DNA from: Angustibacter luteus
Lineage (GTDB): Bacteria > Actinomycetota > Actinomycetes > Actinomycetales > Angustibacteraceae
Direction: 5' to 3'
DNA: 64,000 bases
Assembly: GCF_039541115.1 (NCBI RefSeq)
Contig: NZ_BAABFP010000005.1
Location: 852,447 to 916,446, forward strand
The notes below the pieces were generated by a model. The model was not told the origin of the DNA. It did no database searches and saw only the letters and a list, made by a program, of their open reading frames with translations. Every line of letters begins with the position of its first letter. The stretch's first letter is position 1. Both the position numbers and the translations under genes were made by a program. Of the stretch, positions 32,831 to 42,227 are shown piece after piece.

Positions 32831-35800
32831 CCCGAGGGCGTGCAGCTGGTCGGCGAGCTCGTCGGCCCGCCGGGCGAACAGCAGCGCCCCGGTCCGCTGG
32901 GCCAGCCGGCGCCCCTCGGCCAGGGTGGCGTGCACGTCCACGGCCGGTACCCCGAGCGCCAGCTGCGCCCGGGCCCGCACGACGGAGGCGAGCGCCTCGT
33001 TCGGCCGCTGCTGGTAGCGGTCGGCCGATGCGGCGGCCTCGTCCAGCGCGGCCAGCGCCTGGGTCGGCTCCCCTGACGCCAGGTGCAGGTAGGCGCGGAT
33101 CAGCAGCGTGCCGTGCTCGCCCGTCCTGGCGCCCATCTCCAGCAGCACCTCGTCCAGGCGGGCCACCTCGGCCAGCGCCTCCCGCGCGTCGTCCGGTGTG
33201 CCGTGCATGCCGCGCGCCCACGCCTGCTCGCTGCGCAGCATGGTGCCGAGGAACGCGAAGGCGCCGTCCGGGTCGGCCGCCAGTCCGGTGGCGCAGGCGG
33301 CCAGGGTGCGCTCCACGTCCCCCTCCAGCGAGGCCGCGTTGGCGGTGAACTGGGCCCAGACGACCGTGCCGTAGGGGTCGCCCTGCACCTGCGTGCGCAT
33401 CCGCTGCTGGATCGCGTGCGCACTGTCCAGGTCGTCGGTCAGCGTGTGCACCAGGGAGCGGAAGGCCGGCGACAGCAGGCGGACGTCGTAGGCCAGGACG
33501 GGACGCTGCTCACCCTCGTCGAGCTCGGCCAGCAGGTCGGCGGCGGAGTCCAACGCGACGCGGGACTCACCGATCTCGCCGCGGTCCCACCGGTCGATGC
33601 CCCGCGCGTGCAGCGCGTACAGCCGGACCACCGGGTCGGCGCTGCCGGAGGCTCGCTCCTCGAGCCGCGCGATCAGCTCGGCGCTGCGGTCGAGCTCGAC
33701 GCGTTGGGACGCCGCGCCCCACCGGGCGTACACCAGCTCGACGCCGGTGCGCACCCGGCCCAGCCGCTCGGCCAGCTCCTCACCGCGCGCCAGCAGCGCG
33801 TCGTCCGTGCCGATGTACCCGGCCTGGACTCCGACGATCGTCGTGAGCAGCGCAATGCCGTCCAGCTCGAGATCGTCCAGCCCCGCCGACGAGCTCACCC
33901 CGATGGCGAGCTCCAGGTGCCGGGTGGCTGCGGCGTACGCGTGCTTGGCCAGCGCGGCGTGCGCCGCCGCCAACAGGGCCGACGCCGTGCGGCGCGGCTC
34001 GGCGAGCGGTCCGGCCGACCAGAGGTGGTGCGCCAACGCCTCGGCGGCCAGTGGCGGCGCCGCCTCGGCGTCCGGCTGCCCGGGGCCCTCCGGCGCGCGG
34101 CCGGGGCTGAGGGCGTCCGCAACCCGCAGGTGCAGCCGGGGAAGCATCAGCGCGCCGGCGCCGTCCACCACCGCGTCGCGCACGAGGTCGTGGCTGAACC
34201 GCCAGATCCCGACGCGCGTCGGGTGCGGCACGAGCACGCCGTCGTCCACTGCCGGGCTGATGCCCTCGAGCAGCTCGTCCAGCGTCGACCCGTTCGCCGC
34301 TGCGAGCACCGTGAGGTCCACGTCCCGGCCCAGCACGGCGGCCAGCCTGAGCAGGACGACCGTGGGTTCGGGCAGTGCCGCCAGCCGCGTCCGGACGACG
34401 TCCCGCACCGACGCCGGCACCACGACGTCCTCCCCCTCGGCCCGTGCCTGCACCACCCGGGCCAGCTCGCGCACGAAGAACGGGTTGCCGCCGCTGCGGG
34501 CGAGCACGGCCTGCACGGTGCCGCCGGCCGGCGAGGTGCCCAGCTCGACGGCCAGCAGGGCCGCGACCTCGTCGGGGCCCAGCGCGGGCAGGTCCACCCG
34601 GGCCTGGCCCGGCACCCGAGCGAGCGCCGCGAGGGCAGCGACGAGGTGCGCCGGTGCGTGCTGGCCGGGTGGCCGGAGCGCGCAGCACAGGGTCACTCCG
34701 GCGGGTAGCCGCGTGGCGACCTGCGCGAGCAGCGCGGTGGAGGCCTCGTCCGCCCAGTGCAGGTCGTCCAGGACGAGCACCAGCGGACGTCGCCGGACCC
34801 GGTCGCCGAGCAAGGACACCAGGTCACCGGCCTGCCGGAAGGCGGCGCTCGGCTCGGGCGACTCCCCGGGCCGTCCCGGCAGCAGCGCCGCGAGCACGGT
34901 CGAGCCCGGCGCCCCGCCGGTCAGCACGTCCACCACCTGGCTCCAGGGCCACAGCGTCGGCGTCCCGGGGCCTTGAGCACAACGACCCCACACGACGTCC
35001 GCCTGCTCGTGCACCGCCGCGGCCAGGGCGTCCAGCAGGGCGGTCTTCCCCCCACCGGCCTCGGCCTCGACCACCGCCACCCGACCACCGTCGGCAGCGC
35101 TGGACACCAGGTCGGTCAGGGTCGCCAGCTCAGCGTCCCGGCCCACCAGCGCGGGACTCCCCGGCGGTGACCGGTGGCCCGCTGGCTGGGCGGCGGTCGG
35201 CACCGGTGTGGGTTCGGAGGTGGGCACCGCCAGGTGGTCGGCGTGGGACAGCAGGTCCAGCTCGAGCTGGCGCAGTCGCGGCCCGGGGTCCACCCCGAGC
35301 TGGTCGCCGAGGGCGCGCTTGCAGTCCGCCAGCACCTGCAGCGCCTCGCGCTGGCGGTCGCTGCGGTAGAGCGCGACGGCCAGCAGCGCGGCGACCTCCT
35401 CGTCGAGCGGGTCGCGGTCCAGCGCCGCCCGCAGCTCGGGCTCGAGCGCGCGGTGCTCACCGCGGCCGAGGCGCACGTCGTACGACAGCCGCACCGCGGC
35501 CGCGTGCACCCGCTCCAACCGGATTCGGTCGGGCCGGCTCCACTCGTCGTCCTCGAAGTCCGGCAGCAGCGGTGCGTAGTCGCCGAGCGCACCTGCCACC
35601 AGCCGGGCGGCACCGTCCAGGTCACCTGCGGCAGAGCAGGTCCGGGCGGCCGCCACCGCGTCCTCGAACCGCCACGCGTCGACCTGGTCGCGGGCGGCGA
35701 CCAGCGCGTAACCCTGACCTCGGGTGACGAGGACGCTCGCCGGCTCACGGGGCTTGCGGTCCGGCTCGAGCGCCCGGCGCAGCGTGGAGATGTAGGAGTG

Positions 35801-35995
35801 CACCGAGGCCTCGGCCCGCTCGGGGGCGTCGGCCCCCCAGACGGCGCCGACCAGGCCGTCCAGCGACAGGGTGCGGCCGGACTGCAATAGCAGGACGGCG
35901 AGCAGGGCCTGCTGCTTGCGCGGACCCACGTCGAGGCGCCCGGCAGGCGAGGCGACCTCGAGCCCGCCGAGCAGCCGGTACGCGAGCTCGGGCAT
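32810..35995 (-). CDS. BTAD/AAA transcriptional regulator (SARP/AfsR-like)
   Basis: The 1061-residue protein has an OmpR-like winged helix (residues 5-95, RKQQALLAVLLLQSGRTLS), a bacterial transcriptional activation domain to about 245 (DQVDAWRFEDAV), an ATPase (Walker A GGGKTALL near 310, Walker B LVLVLDDLHWADE near 420) and a long TPR-like helical tail. There is no C-terminal LuxR domain. The ATG at 35995 follows the FAD oxidase stop by 68 bases on the same strand. SARP-type proteins bind heptamer direct repeats with 11-bp spacing, and such repeats are present before the oxidase gene at 37539-37571. Confidence 0.9.
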   Translation of the reverse strand: MPELAYRLLGGLEVASPAGRLDVGPRKQQALLAVLLLQSGRTLSLDGLVGAVWGADAPERAEASVHSYISTLRRALEPDRKPREPASVLVTRGQGYALVAARDQVDAWRFEDAVAAARTCSAAGDLDGAARLVAGALGDYAPLLPDFEDDEWSRPDRIRLERVHAAAVRLSYDVRLGRGEHRALEPELRAALDRDPLDEEVAALLAVALYRSDRQREALQVLADCKRALGDQLGVDPGPRLRQLELDLLSHADHLAVPTSEPTPVPTAAQPAGHRSPPGSPALVGRDAELATLTDLVSSAADGGRVAVVEAEAGGGKTALLDALAAAVHEQADVVWGRCAQGPGTPTLWPWSQVVDVLTGGAPGSTVLAALLPGRPGESPEPSAAFRQAGDLVSLLGDRVRRRPLVLVLDDLHWADEASTALLAQVATRLPAGVTLCCALRPPGQHAPAHLVAALAALARVPGQARVDLPALGPDEVAALLAVELGTSPAGGTVQAVLARSGGNPFFVRELARVVQARAEGEDVVVPASVRDVVRTRLAALPEPTVVLLRLAAVLGRDVDLTVLAAANGSTLDELLEGISPAVDDGVLVPHPTRVGIWRFSHDLVRDAVVDGAGALMLPRLHLRVADALSPGRAPEGPGQPDAEAAPPLAAEALAHHLWSAGPLAEPRRTASALLAAAHAALAKHAYAAATRHLELAIGVSSSAGLDDLELDGIALLTTIVGVQAGYIGTDDALLARGEELAERLGRVRTGVELVYARWGAASQRVELDRSAELIARLEERASGSADPVVRLYALHARGIDRWDRGEIGESRVALDSAADLLAELDEGEQRPVLAYDVRLLSPAFRSLVHTLTDDLDSAHAIQQRMRTQVQGDPYGTVVWAQFTANAASLEGDVERTLAACATGLAADPDGAFAFLGTMLRSEQAWARGMHGTPDDAREALAEVARLDEVLLEMGARTGEHGTLLIRAYLHLASGEPTQALAALDEAAASADRYQQRPNEALASVVRARAQLALGVPAVDVHATLAEGRRLAQRTGALLFARRADELADQLHALGSGAAEA

Positions 35996-36063
35996 CGGCG
36001 CGAGCGTAGTGCTCACTCGTGCCGATGCCCGAGGAATTTCTCGCGCGGTCGCGCACCCCTGGG

Positions 36064-37461
36064 TCAGCCCTGCGGGATGGCGAACCCGTGGCAGAACACG
36101 TCGTCCGGGTCCAGCACGGCCTTGACCGCCTGCAGGCGGGCCAGGTGGTGCGGGCTGAACGCGCTCGCCGTCCGGTGCTGCTTCTCCTCGCCCTCGGTGA
36201 AGTTGAGGTACGTGGCACCGGTGACGAACGGGGCCAACGCCTTGCGGGTGTGCCGCAGGTGCGCCTCGAGCGCCAGCCCGGCGTGCGGGCTGACCACGAT
36301 GCCGACCATCTCGAGCAGCAGCTCGCCGCTGCGACCGCGGTCGTTGGCCGCGCCGGCCGCGTTGCGCTTGACCGCACCCCCGGCGTGCCGGACCTCGGTC
36401 ATCACCAGCATCGGCGGACGTCCCGGCTCGGGCAGCCCGGCCCTGACCAGCACCTCGACGGCCTCGTCCTCGAGCTCGTCGAACCACTCGGTGGACACCA
36501 TGGCGGGCATCGGGTCCGGCGGGTCCTGGCTGATCATGTCGTTCATCGCGAACGGCATGCGGCCGAACATGTCCATCACCGGCGGACGCCACTCGCGCCA
36601 CTCGTCGATGATCGCCGCACCCTCGTCGAGGTCACCGCTCCAGCAGCCCCGGACCATCACGAAGGACTGGCCGCGCAGCGGCTCCGGCACCTCGTCCAGG
36701 GGCGGGAAGTTCATCAGCACGAAGGACGACGTGAGCCGCTCGTCCTGCCGCGCTGACCAGTCACGCCAGCGGCGGATGACGTCGCGGGCCATGAACGCCG
36801 GGTAGAGCAGGTTGCCGGCGTAGACCTCGGTGACCGGGAAGAGCTCGATCTCCATCGCCGTGACGACCCCGAGCGAACCGCCGCCACCACCCTTGAGGGC
36901 CCAGAAGACCTCCGGGTTCTCGTCGGCGCTGGCGCGCAGCTCCTCGCCGCTTGCCGTGACCAGGTCGAACCAGCGCACGGCGTCCGAGGACAGGCCGTAG
37001 CGTCGGCCGAGCCAGCCGAAGCCGCCGCCGAGGGTGTAGCCGACGGCGCCGACGTCCGTGGTCGAGCCGACCAGCGGGGCGAGTCCGTGCTCGGTGGCCA
37101 GCGGCATAACGGCGGCCCACTTGGCGCCGCCCTCGATGCGGGCGGTGCGGGAAACCGGGTCGACCTGGACGCCGGTCAACCGGCTCATCACGATGAGGAC
37201 GCCGCCATCGGACGGGCGGGCGACACCGTGGCCGGTGGCGTGGATGGCGATCGGGTGGTCGTTCGTCGTGGCGAAGCGCACGGCGGCGGCCACGTCGGAG
37301 GTGTCGGCCGCCACCACGAGCACGGCCGGACGGTGCTGGATGGCGAGGTTGTAGCAGCTGGCGGCCTCGGCGTAGCCGGCGTCACCGGCCAGCAGGACGT
37401 CGCCCGTGACGCTGGCTCGCAGGGTGGCGAGGTCGTCGCCGCGGGTGGTGATGGTGCTCAT
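36064..37461 (-). CDS. FAD-linked oxidase (berberine-bridge-enzyme type)
   Basis: The 465-residue protein has an FAD-binding PCMH domain (residues 35-200), with HATGHGVARPSDGG offering the His for covalent FAD and GYTLGGGFGWLGRRYGLSSD, and a C-terminal BBE-like domain ending LDPDDVFCHG. Such oxidases act on sugars, alkaloids or secondary metabolites. The substrate is unknown. The ATG at 37461 follows AGGAGC. The downstream BTAD regulator and the upstream direct repeats suggest a dedicated regulated unit. No signal peptide is evident. Confidence 0.92.
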   Translation of the reverse strand: MSTITTRGDDLATLRASVTGDVLLAGDAGYAEAASCYNLAIQHRPAVLVVAADTSDVAAAVRFATTNDHPIAIHATGHGVARPSDGGVLIVMSRLTGVQVDPVSRTARIEGGAKWAAVMPLATEHGLAPLVGSTTDVGAVGYTLGGGFGWLGRRYGLSSDAVRWFDLVTASGEELRASADENPEVFWALKGGGGGSLGVVTAMEIELFPVTEVYAGNLLYPAFMARDVIRRWRDWSARQDERLTSSFVLMNFPPLDEVPEPLRGQSFVMVRGCWSGDLDEGAAIIDEWREWRPPVMDMFGRMPFAMNDMISQDPPDPMPAMVSTEWFDELEDEAVEVLVRAGLPEPGRPPMLVMTEVRHAGGAVKRNAAGAANDRGRSGELLLEMVGIVVSPHAGLALEAHLRHTRKALAPFVTGATYLNFTEGEEKQHRTASAFSPHHLARLQAVKAVLDPDDVFCHGFAIPQG

Positions 37462-37538
37462 GGTGTGGTGCTCCTGATCTTGTTCCGCTGGCTCCCTCGG
37501 GTGGTGGGGAGCGCCTGGAACGAAGGTGCCGGAGCCTG

Positions 37539-37571
37539 CTTGGGGCCGACTTGGCTTCCACTTGGCCGCCT
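37539..37571 (-). promoter_or_regulatory. Three 11-bp-spaced direct repeats, candidate SARP operator
   Basis: CTTGG occurs at 37539-37543, 37550-37554 and 37561-37565, exactly 11 bp apart, as CTTGGGGCCGA, CTTGGCTTCCA and CTTGGCCGCCT (CCAAG on the minus strand). Heptamer direct repeats with 11-bp periodicity are the hallmark of SARP/AfsR operators. They lie 78-110 bases upstream of the FAD oxidase start. The divergent gene at 37627 could also be served. Confidence 0.55.
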
Positions 37572-37626
37572 GTGAGCCACCCGCCGCGGGACCGTGGCGA
37601 ACGGCCGGTTCGGTCAGGCTGAGTGG

Positions 37627-38565
37627 GTGCCGCCGAACCTCGATCAGCTCGCGGAGGCTCAGGCAGGTGCGGTCTCGCGCAGCCAGGCACTGACGAGCGG
37701 GTTGAGCGGATCGGCGATCGCTCACCGGTGCTCGAGCGGACGCTGGCAACCGCTCTACCCCGGCGTGTACGCCAGCTACTCGGGCCCGCTGGTGCCGCAG
37801 ACCCGCGCGTGGGCAGCGCTGCTGCACGCTGGTGCCGGCTCGGTGCTGAGCCACCGATCGGCCGCCTTCGAGCAACGACTGCTGGACATCGCCCCCGACC
37901 TCGCGGAGGTGACCGTCCGCGCGACGCACCGCGTCACGCCGCAGCCCGGGATCGTGCTGCACCGCACCCGGCACCTGGAGGCTCGACGTCACCCGGCCCG
38001 GCGCCCTCCGCAGACCCGCGTCGAGGACACCGTGCTCGACCTGGTCGAGGCCGCCCAGGACGAGGACGAGGTCATCGGCTGGCTCACCCGAGGCGTCCAG
38101 CGTCGCCTGACGACGCCGGACCGGCTCAGCGCCGCCGCCGTCGCTCGCGGGCGGCTGCGACACCGCCGGCTCGTCGGGGCCGTGCTGGCGGAGGTGGTGG
38201 ACGGCATCGCCTCCCCGCTGGAGCTCCGGTACGCGCGGGATGTCGAGCGCCGCCACGGGCTGCCGCGCGGACGTCGAGGCCTCGCCGATAGGCAGCGTGG
38301 CCGGCGGGTGTACCGCGACGTGGCCTACGAGGAGTTCACCACCTACGTCGAGCTGGACGGCGTGCTGTACCACCGCGACCAGCAGCTCCGGGACGACGAG
38401 CGGGACAACGAGCTGGTCGTTCGCGGGGCCGCGAGCCTGCGGTACGGCTGGGCGCAGGTCAACGGGCGACCGTGCCTCGTGGCGGGCCAGGTCGGGGCGG
38501 TGCTTCAGTGTCGCGGCTGGACTGGACGGATCCTCCGGTGCGGTCCGCGATGCAGCGCCGCGTGA
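37627..38565 (+). CDS. AbiEi-like winged helix / DUF559-domain protein
   Basis: The 312-residue protein has an N-terminal antitoxin-like winged helix (LAEAQAGAVSRSQALTSGLSGSAIAHRCSSGRWQPLYPGVYA), a middle region, and a C-terminal Vsr/DUF559-like endonuclease segment with FTTYVELDGVLYH, DDERDNELVVRG and LRYGWAQV. The Glu-x-Asp and following acidic/basic residues resemble a PD-(D/E)xK site. Many actinobacterial genomes carry several such lone genes; no toxin partner is adjacent. The GTG at 37627 is preferred; a GTG at 37594 is possible. A decayed relative is at 13562-14056. Confidence 0.75.
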   Translation: MPPNLDQLAEAQAGAVSRSQALTSGLSGSAIAHRCSSGRWQPLYPGVYASYSGPLVPQTRAWAALLHAGAGSVLSHRSAAFEQRLLDIAPDLAEVTVRATHRVTPQPGIVLHRTRHLEARRHPARRPPQTRVEDTVLDLVEAAQDEDEVIGWLTRGVQRRLTTPDRLSAAAVARGRLRHRRLVGAVLAEVVDGIASPLELRYARDVERRHGLPRGRRGLADRQRGRRVYRDVAYEEFTTYVELDGVLYHRDQQLRDDERDNELVVRGAASLRYGWAQVNGRPCLVAGQVGAVLQCRGWTGRILRCGPRCSAA

Positions 38566-38634
38566 GCGTGGCAACGGCGTTCGCCCTGGCGCATGCCGTT
38601 GCCACGGTGAGCCGTGGACGCGGCGACGCAGGGG

Positions 38635-39471
38635 TCAGCCGGCGGCGCGGGCCGGAGGCTCGGGCTCGGCGGGGCCGATGTCGGCGGCCGGGTCCTCGAG
38701 CTCGAGCTCAGCGCTTGCAGGATCGGCGGGATCGACGTCCGCGCTCTCGTCCTCAGGGTCACCGGGCAGGGAGACGGTCTTCCCGCGCCGGGCCGCCGCG
38801 AGCCGCTCCTTCATGGACGCCGCGTACACGTCCACGTACTCCTGGTCGGAGAGCTGCATGAGCTCGTACATGATCTCGTCCGTGATGGACCGCAGCACGA
38901 ACCGGTCGCCCTCCATCCCCTCGTAGCGGGAGAAGTCCAGCGGCTCCCCGATCCGCACGCCGATCCGGGTGATCTTGGGCAGCTTGCGTCCGATCGGCTG
39001 GGCCTTGTCGGTGCCCACCATGACGACGGGAATCACCGGGACACCGCCCTCGAGGGCCATCCGGGCGACGCCGGTCTTGCCGCGGTAGAGCCGTCCGTCG
39101 GGCGAGCGGGTGCCCTCGGGGTAGATGCCCAGCAGGTCGCCCTTGTTGAGCACCCGCAGTCCGGTGTTGAGCGCCGCCTCGCTGGCCCGGCCGCCACCGC
39201 GGTCGATCGGCAGCTGGTCGGCGAGCCGGAAGAACAGGGCCGTGGCCCGTCCCTTGGGGCCGCGCCCGGTGAAGTAGTCGGCCTTCGCGAGGAAGGTGAC
39301 CTTCCGGTCGAGCAGCAGCGGCAGGAAGATCGAGTCCGAGAACGACAGGTGGTTGCTGGCCAGGATCGCCGGGCCCTCGACGGGCACGTGGTCCACCCCG
39401 GTCACCCAGGGCCGGAAGATCAGGCGCAGGATGGGACCGAGGACCACGGTCTTCATCAACCAGTAGAACAC
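38635..39471 (-). CDS. plsC: 1-acyl-sn-glycerol-3-phosphate acyltransferase
   Basis: The 278-residue membrane-associated enzyme adds a second acyl chain to lysophosphatidic acid. It has the catalytic NHLSFSD (His41, Asp46), LPIDRGGG, YPEGTRSPDG and PVIPVVMVG, and a short hydrophobic N-terminus (LMKTVVLGPILRLIF). The last 50 residues are acidic, Pro/Glu/Asp-rich and not part of the enzyme fold. GTG start at 39471. It is divergent from the esterase gene across 133 bp. Confidence 0.92.
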   Translation of the reverse strand: MFYWLMKTVVLGPILRLIFRPWVTGVDHVPVEGPAILASNHLSFSDSIFLPLLLDRKVTFLAKADYFTGRGPKGRATALFFRLADQLPIDRGGGRASEAALNTGLRVLNKGDLLGIYPEGTRSPDGRLYRGKTGVARMALEGGVPVIPVVMVGTDKAQPIGRKLPKITRIGVRIGEPLDFSRYEGMEGDRFVLRSITDEIMYELMQLSDQEYVDVYAASMKERLAAARRGKTVSLPGDPEDESADVDPADPASAELELEDPAADIGPAEPEPPARAAG

Positions 39472-39604
39472 CGCGCCTCCTCTCCGCTGACCCCACGACC
39501 TGACGGATGAACTCTAGTAGCACCTCTCGACCGAACCCCTGCCGCGTGGAACGATGCCCCAACCAACACCACCCGACCAGCCGAGCAGCCCTAGGAGTGC
39601 CCGC

Positions 39605-40351
39605 GTGCCCGTGATGCCCGGAGCGGAGCCGTTCAGCAGCGACGGCGGCGACGTCGGCGTGCTGGTGTGCCACGGCTTCACCGGGAGCCCGCAGAGCATG
39701 CGTCCGCTGGCGCAGTCGCTGGCCGCCGAGGGCTTCAGCGTCCGGTTGCCGCGGCTGCCCGGTCACGGCACGACGTGGCAGGAGATGAACCGCACGCAGT
39801 GGGCCGACTGGCTGGCCTGCGCCGAGAGCGCCTTCGCCGAGCTCGTCGACAGCTGCGACCGGGTGTTCGTGGCCGGCCTGTCCATGGGTGGCGCCCTGGC
39901 CCTGCGCATCGCCGAGCGACAGGCTCCGCACGTGGCCGGCCTGGCCCTGGTCAACCCGTGCGTCACCCTCGGTGACCCGCGCTTGGTGGCCCTGCCCGTG
40001 CTCAAGCACGTGCTCGCGTCGTTGCCGGGCATCGCCAGCGACATCGCCCAGCCGGAGCGCACCGAGCTCGCGTACGACCGCACCCCGCTCAAGGCGCTGC
40101 ACTCGTTCGTCCAGGCGTTCCCCGAGGTGGTCCGGGACCTGCCGCAGGTGACCCAGCCGCTGCTGCTGATGCGCTCGGCCGTCGACCACGTCGTCCCGGC
40201 GAAGAGCTCGCAGCTGGTGCTGTCCCGCGTCTCCAGCAAGGACGTGACCGAGATCGTGCTGGAACGCAGCTTCCACGTGGCGACGCTGGACTACGACGCC
40301 GACGTCATCGAGCGCGAGACCCTCGCGTTCATCCGACGAGTGACCGGGTGA
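39605..40351 (+). CDS. Alpha/beta hydrolase (carboxylesterase, Est30-like)
   Basis: The 248-residue hydrolase resembles monoacylglycerol lipase/Est30-type esterases: VLVCHGFTGSPQSMRPLA holds the oxyanion region, GLSMGG the nucleophile Ser93, and the late AVDHVVP and ERSFHVATLD the acid and His. The GTG at 39605 with AGGAG 7 bases upstream is preferred over an in-frame ATG at 39554 that adds a Pro/Ser-rich tail without a ribosome site. The substrate is likely a short or medium acyl ester. It overlaps the next gene as GTGA. Confidence 0.88.
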   Translation: MPVMPGAEPFSSDGGDVGVLVCHGFTGSPQSMRPLAQSLAAEGFSVRLPRLPGHGTTWQEMNRTQWADWLACAESAFAELVDSCDRVFVAGLSMGGALALRIAERQAPHVAGLALVNPCVTLGDPRLVALPVLKHVLASLPGIASDIAQPERTELAYDRTPLKALHSFVQAFPEVVRDLPQVTQPLLLMRSAVDHVVPAKSSQLVLSRVSSKDVTEIVLERSFHVATLDYDADVIERETLAFIRRVTG

Positions 40352-40929
40352 GCGGGATGCCAGCCGAGCGCGACCAGTCGAGCGGCGACGCCGGACGTGA
40401 CGCCGACCTCGATGCCGCGTTCGCGCAGATCGTGGCGGGTTGGGACGAGGACACCCCGGTCGGCGAGATCCCGCCCTGGCCGGCGTCCGAGGACGCCAGC
40501 CGGCACGACGAGAAGCTCGACGAGTCGGCCGAGGGCGGCGGCGCCGAAGACCCACCCAACCCGCAGTCGATGGAGCAGATCCGGTACGTCCGCGACCACG
40601 GGCTGCCCACCCCGGACGACGACCCGCAACCGGTCGAGCCGTCCCCGCTGACCGGCCCGCGGGACTGGGAGCTGGCCACCGAGCACGAGGGCCACTTCGT
40701 CCCGCCGGACCCGCCGTTCACCGCCAAGCTCGACACGTTCGGACAGCTGGCCTGGGCGGGTGTGGTCCTCGGACCGGCGTTCCTGCTGTTCGCGGGCCTG
40801 TTCTGGCGCGACGTCGGGCACCTCTGGCTGGCCATCGCGGCTGTCGCGTTCGTCGGCGGCTTCGTGACCCTCGTGCTGCGGTTGCCGCAGACCCGGGACG
40901 ACGACGGGGACGACGGCGCCGTCGTCTAG
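40348..40929 (+). CDS. Conserved-looking membrane protein, function unknown
   Basis: The 193-residue protein has a long acidic hydrophilic N-terminus (about 125 residues, rich in Asp, Glu, Pro) and two membrane helices near the C-terminus (FGQLAWAGVVLGPAFLLFAGLFW and LWLAIAAVAFVGGFVTLVL), ending in an Asp-rich tail. The GTG start overlaps the esterase stop, so the two are translationally coupled. I do not recognise a named family. Confidence 0.75.
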   Translation: MSGMPAERDQSSGDAGRDADLDAAFAQIVAGWDEDTPVGEIPPWPASEDASRHDEKLDESAEGGGAEDPPNPQSMEQIRYVRDHGLPTPDDDPQPVEPSPLTGPRDWELATEHEGHFVPPDPPFTAKLDTFGQLAWAGVVLGPAFLLFAGLFWRDVGHLWLAIAAVAFVGGFVTLVLRLPQTRDDDGDDGAVV

Positions 40930-40976
40930 CTCCGCGCTGCCCTGCCACCTCACCCCGCTCGAAAGGAAGCTTCCTC

Positions 40977-42227
40977 GTGTCGTTCTCCGAGACCGTCCAG
41001 ATCCGCGGGCACCTGCTCGACACCGGGGTGCTCTCGCGCTGCGTGGACGACGTCCGGTCCCTGGGCGGCGACTACGTGATCGAGCGCTTCGACGTCGGCA
41101 AGGACCACGACGACGAGTCGTACGCCCGGATCCGGGTGCAGACCGACGACGAGCAGCTGCTGGCCTCGATCCTGATGCGGCTGAACGCGCACGGCGTAAA
41201 CCTGACCGACCCGGGCGAGACCGTCCTGCGCGAGGTCAGCGCCGACGGCGTCTTCCCCGGGGACTTCTACTCGACGACCAACCTGGACACCCAGGTGCGG
41301 CTGGACGGCCGCTGGGTCGACGTCGAGCAGCCCGAGATGGACTGCGGGCTGCTGGTCAGCGGGGACGCGGGTTCGCGCCGGGTGCGCACGGTGCCCGTCA
41401 GCGACGTGCTGGCCGGCGACCAGATCGTCTGCGGCGCCTCGGGCGTGCGGGTGGTGATGCCGGTGGCGGAGTTCGCCGAGGACGGCCAGGTGTTCGAGTT
41501 CATGAACTCCGAGGTGTCCAGCGAGAAGCCGCAGGCGCTGCTGGTCCGGCAGATCGCGGAGGAGATGCGCTCGGTCAAGGCGGCCGGCAAGAAGGTGCTG
41601 TGGGTGGCCGGACCCGCCGTCGTGCACACGGGCGCCGCCCCGGCGATGGTCGCACTGGTCGAGGCGGGGTTCGTCGACATCCTGTTCGGCGGCAACGCGA
41701 TCGCCACGCACGACATCGAGTCCTCGATCTACGGGACGTCGCTCGGCGTGGACCTGTCGAAGGGGCGCGGTGTCGAGCACGGCCACGAGCACCACATCCG
41801 CGCGATCAACCAGATCCGCGCGGCGGGCTCCATCGCAGACGCGGTCGACCAGGGCGTCCTCACCTCGGGCGTCATGCACGCCTTGGTGCGCGGCGAGAAG
41901 CAGTACGTGCTCGTCGGTTCGGTGCGGGACGACGGTCCGCTGCCCGACGTGCACACCGACGTGATCGTGGGCCAGCGCAAGATGCGCGAGGCACTGGACG
42001 GCGTGGGCTTCGCGATCATGGTCGCGACCATGCTGCACTCGGTCGCCACGGGGAACCTGCTGCCCGCCTCCATCCCGCTCGTCTGCGTCGACATCAACCC
42101 GGCGACGGTGACCAAGCTGGCCGACCGCGGCTCCTCACAGGCCCGCGGCGTCGTCACCGACATCGGGCTCTTTCTCGAGCAGCTGGCCGGTGAGCTCAGC
42201 CCGGGATGGAACACCCGCGATGCCTGA
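40977..42227 (+). CDS. LOR/SDH-domain ornithine cyclodeaminase (TIGR00300 type)
   Basis: The 416-residue protein matches the TIGR00300/LOR-SDH conserved-region family, originally known from archaea and cyanobacteria and annotated as ornithine cyclodeaminase, in some members with a nickel-pincer cofactor. Segments include HLLDTGVLSRCVDDVRSLGGDYVIERFDVG, FFGGNAIATHD-like LFGGNAIATHDIESSIYGTSLGVDL and the His-rich VEHGHEHHIRAINQIR. The GTG at 40977 follows GAAAGGAAG; the upstream open frame is a shadow of the previous gene. It would convert ornithine to proline and ammonia, if the annotation holds. Confidence 0.82.
   Translation: MSFSETVQIRGHLLDTGVLSRCVDDVRSLGGDYVIERFDVGKDHDDESYARIRVQTDDEQLLASILMRLNAHGVNLTDPGETVLREVSADGVFPGDFYSTTNLDTQVRLDGRWVDVEQPEMDCGLLVSGDAGSRRVRTVPVSDVLAGDQIVCGASGVRVVMPVAEFAEDGQVFEFMNSEVSSEKPQALLVRQIAEEMRSVKAAGKKVLWVAGPAVVHTGAAPAMVALVEAGFVDILFGGNAIATHDIESSIYGTSLGVDLSKGRGVEHGHEHHIRAINQIRAAGSIADAVDQGVLTSGVMHALVRGEKQYVLVGSVRDDGPLPDVHTDVIVGQRKMREALDGVGFAIMVATMLHSVATGNLLPASIPLVCVDINPATVTKLADRGSSQARGVVTDIGLFLEQLAGELSPGWNTRDA

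Noticed and set aside
36064-38574. Very long minus-strand frame (836 codons) reaching across the DUF559-type gene
   Set aside because: Only 36064-37461 shows FAD-oxidase similarity and has a ribosome site; the upstream part is the antisense of the gene at 37627.
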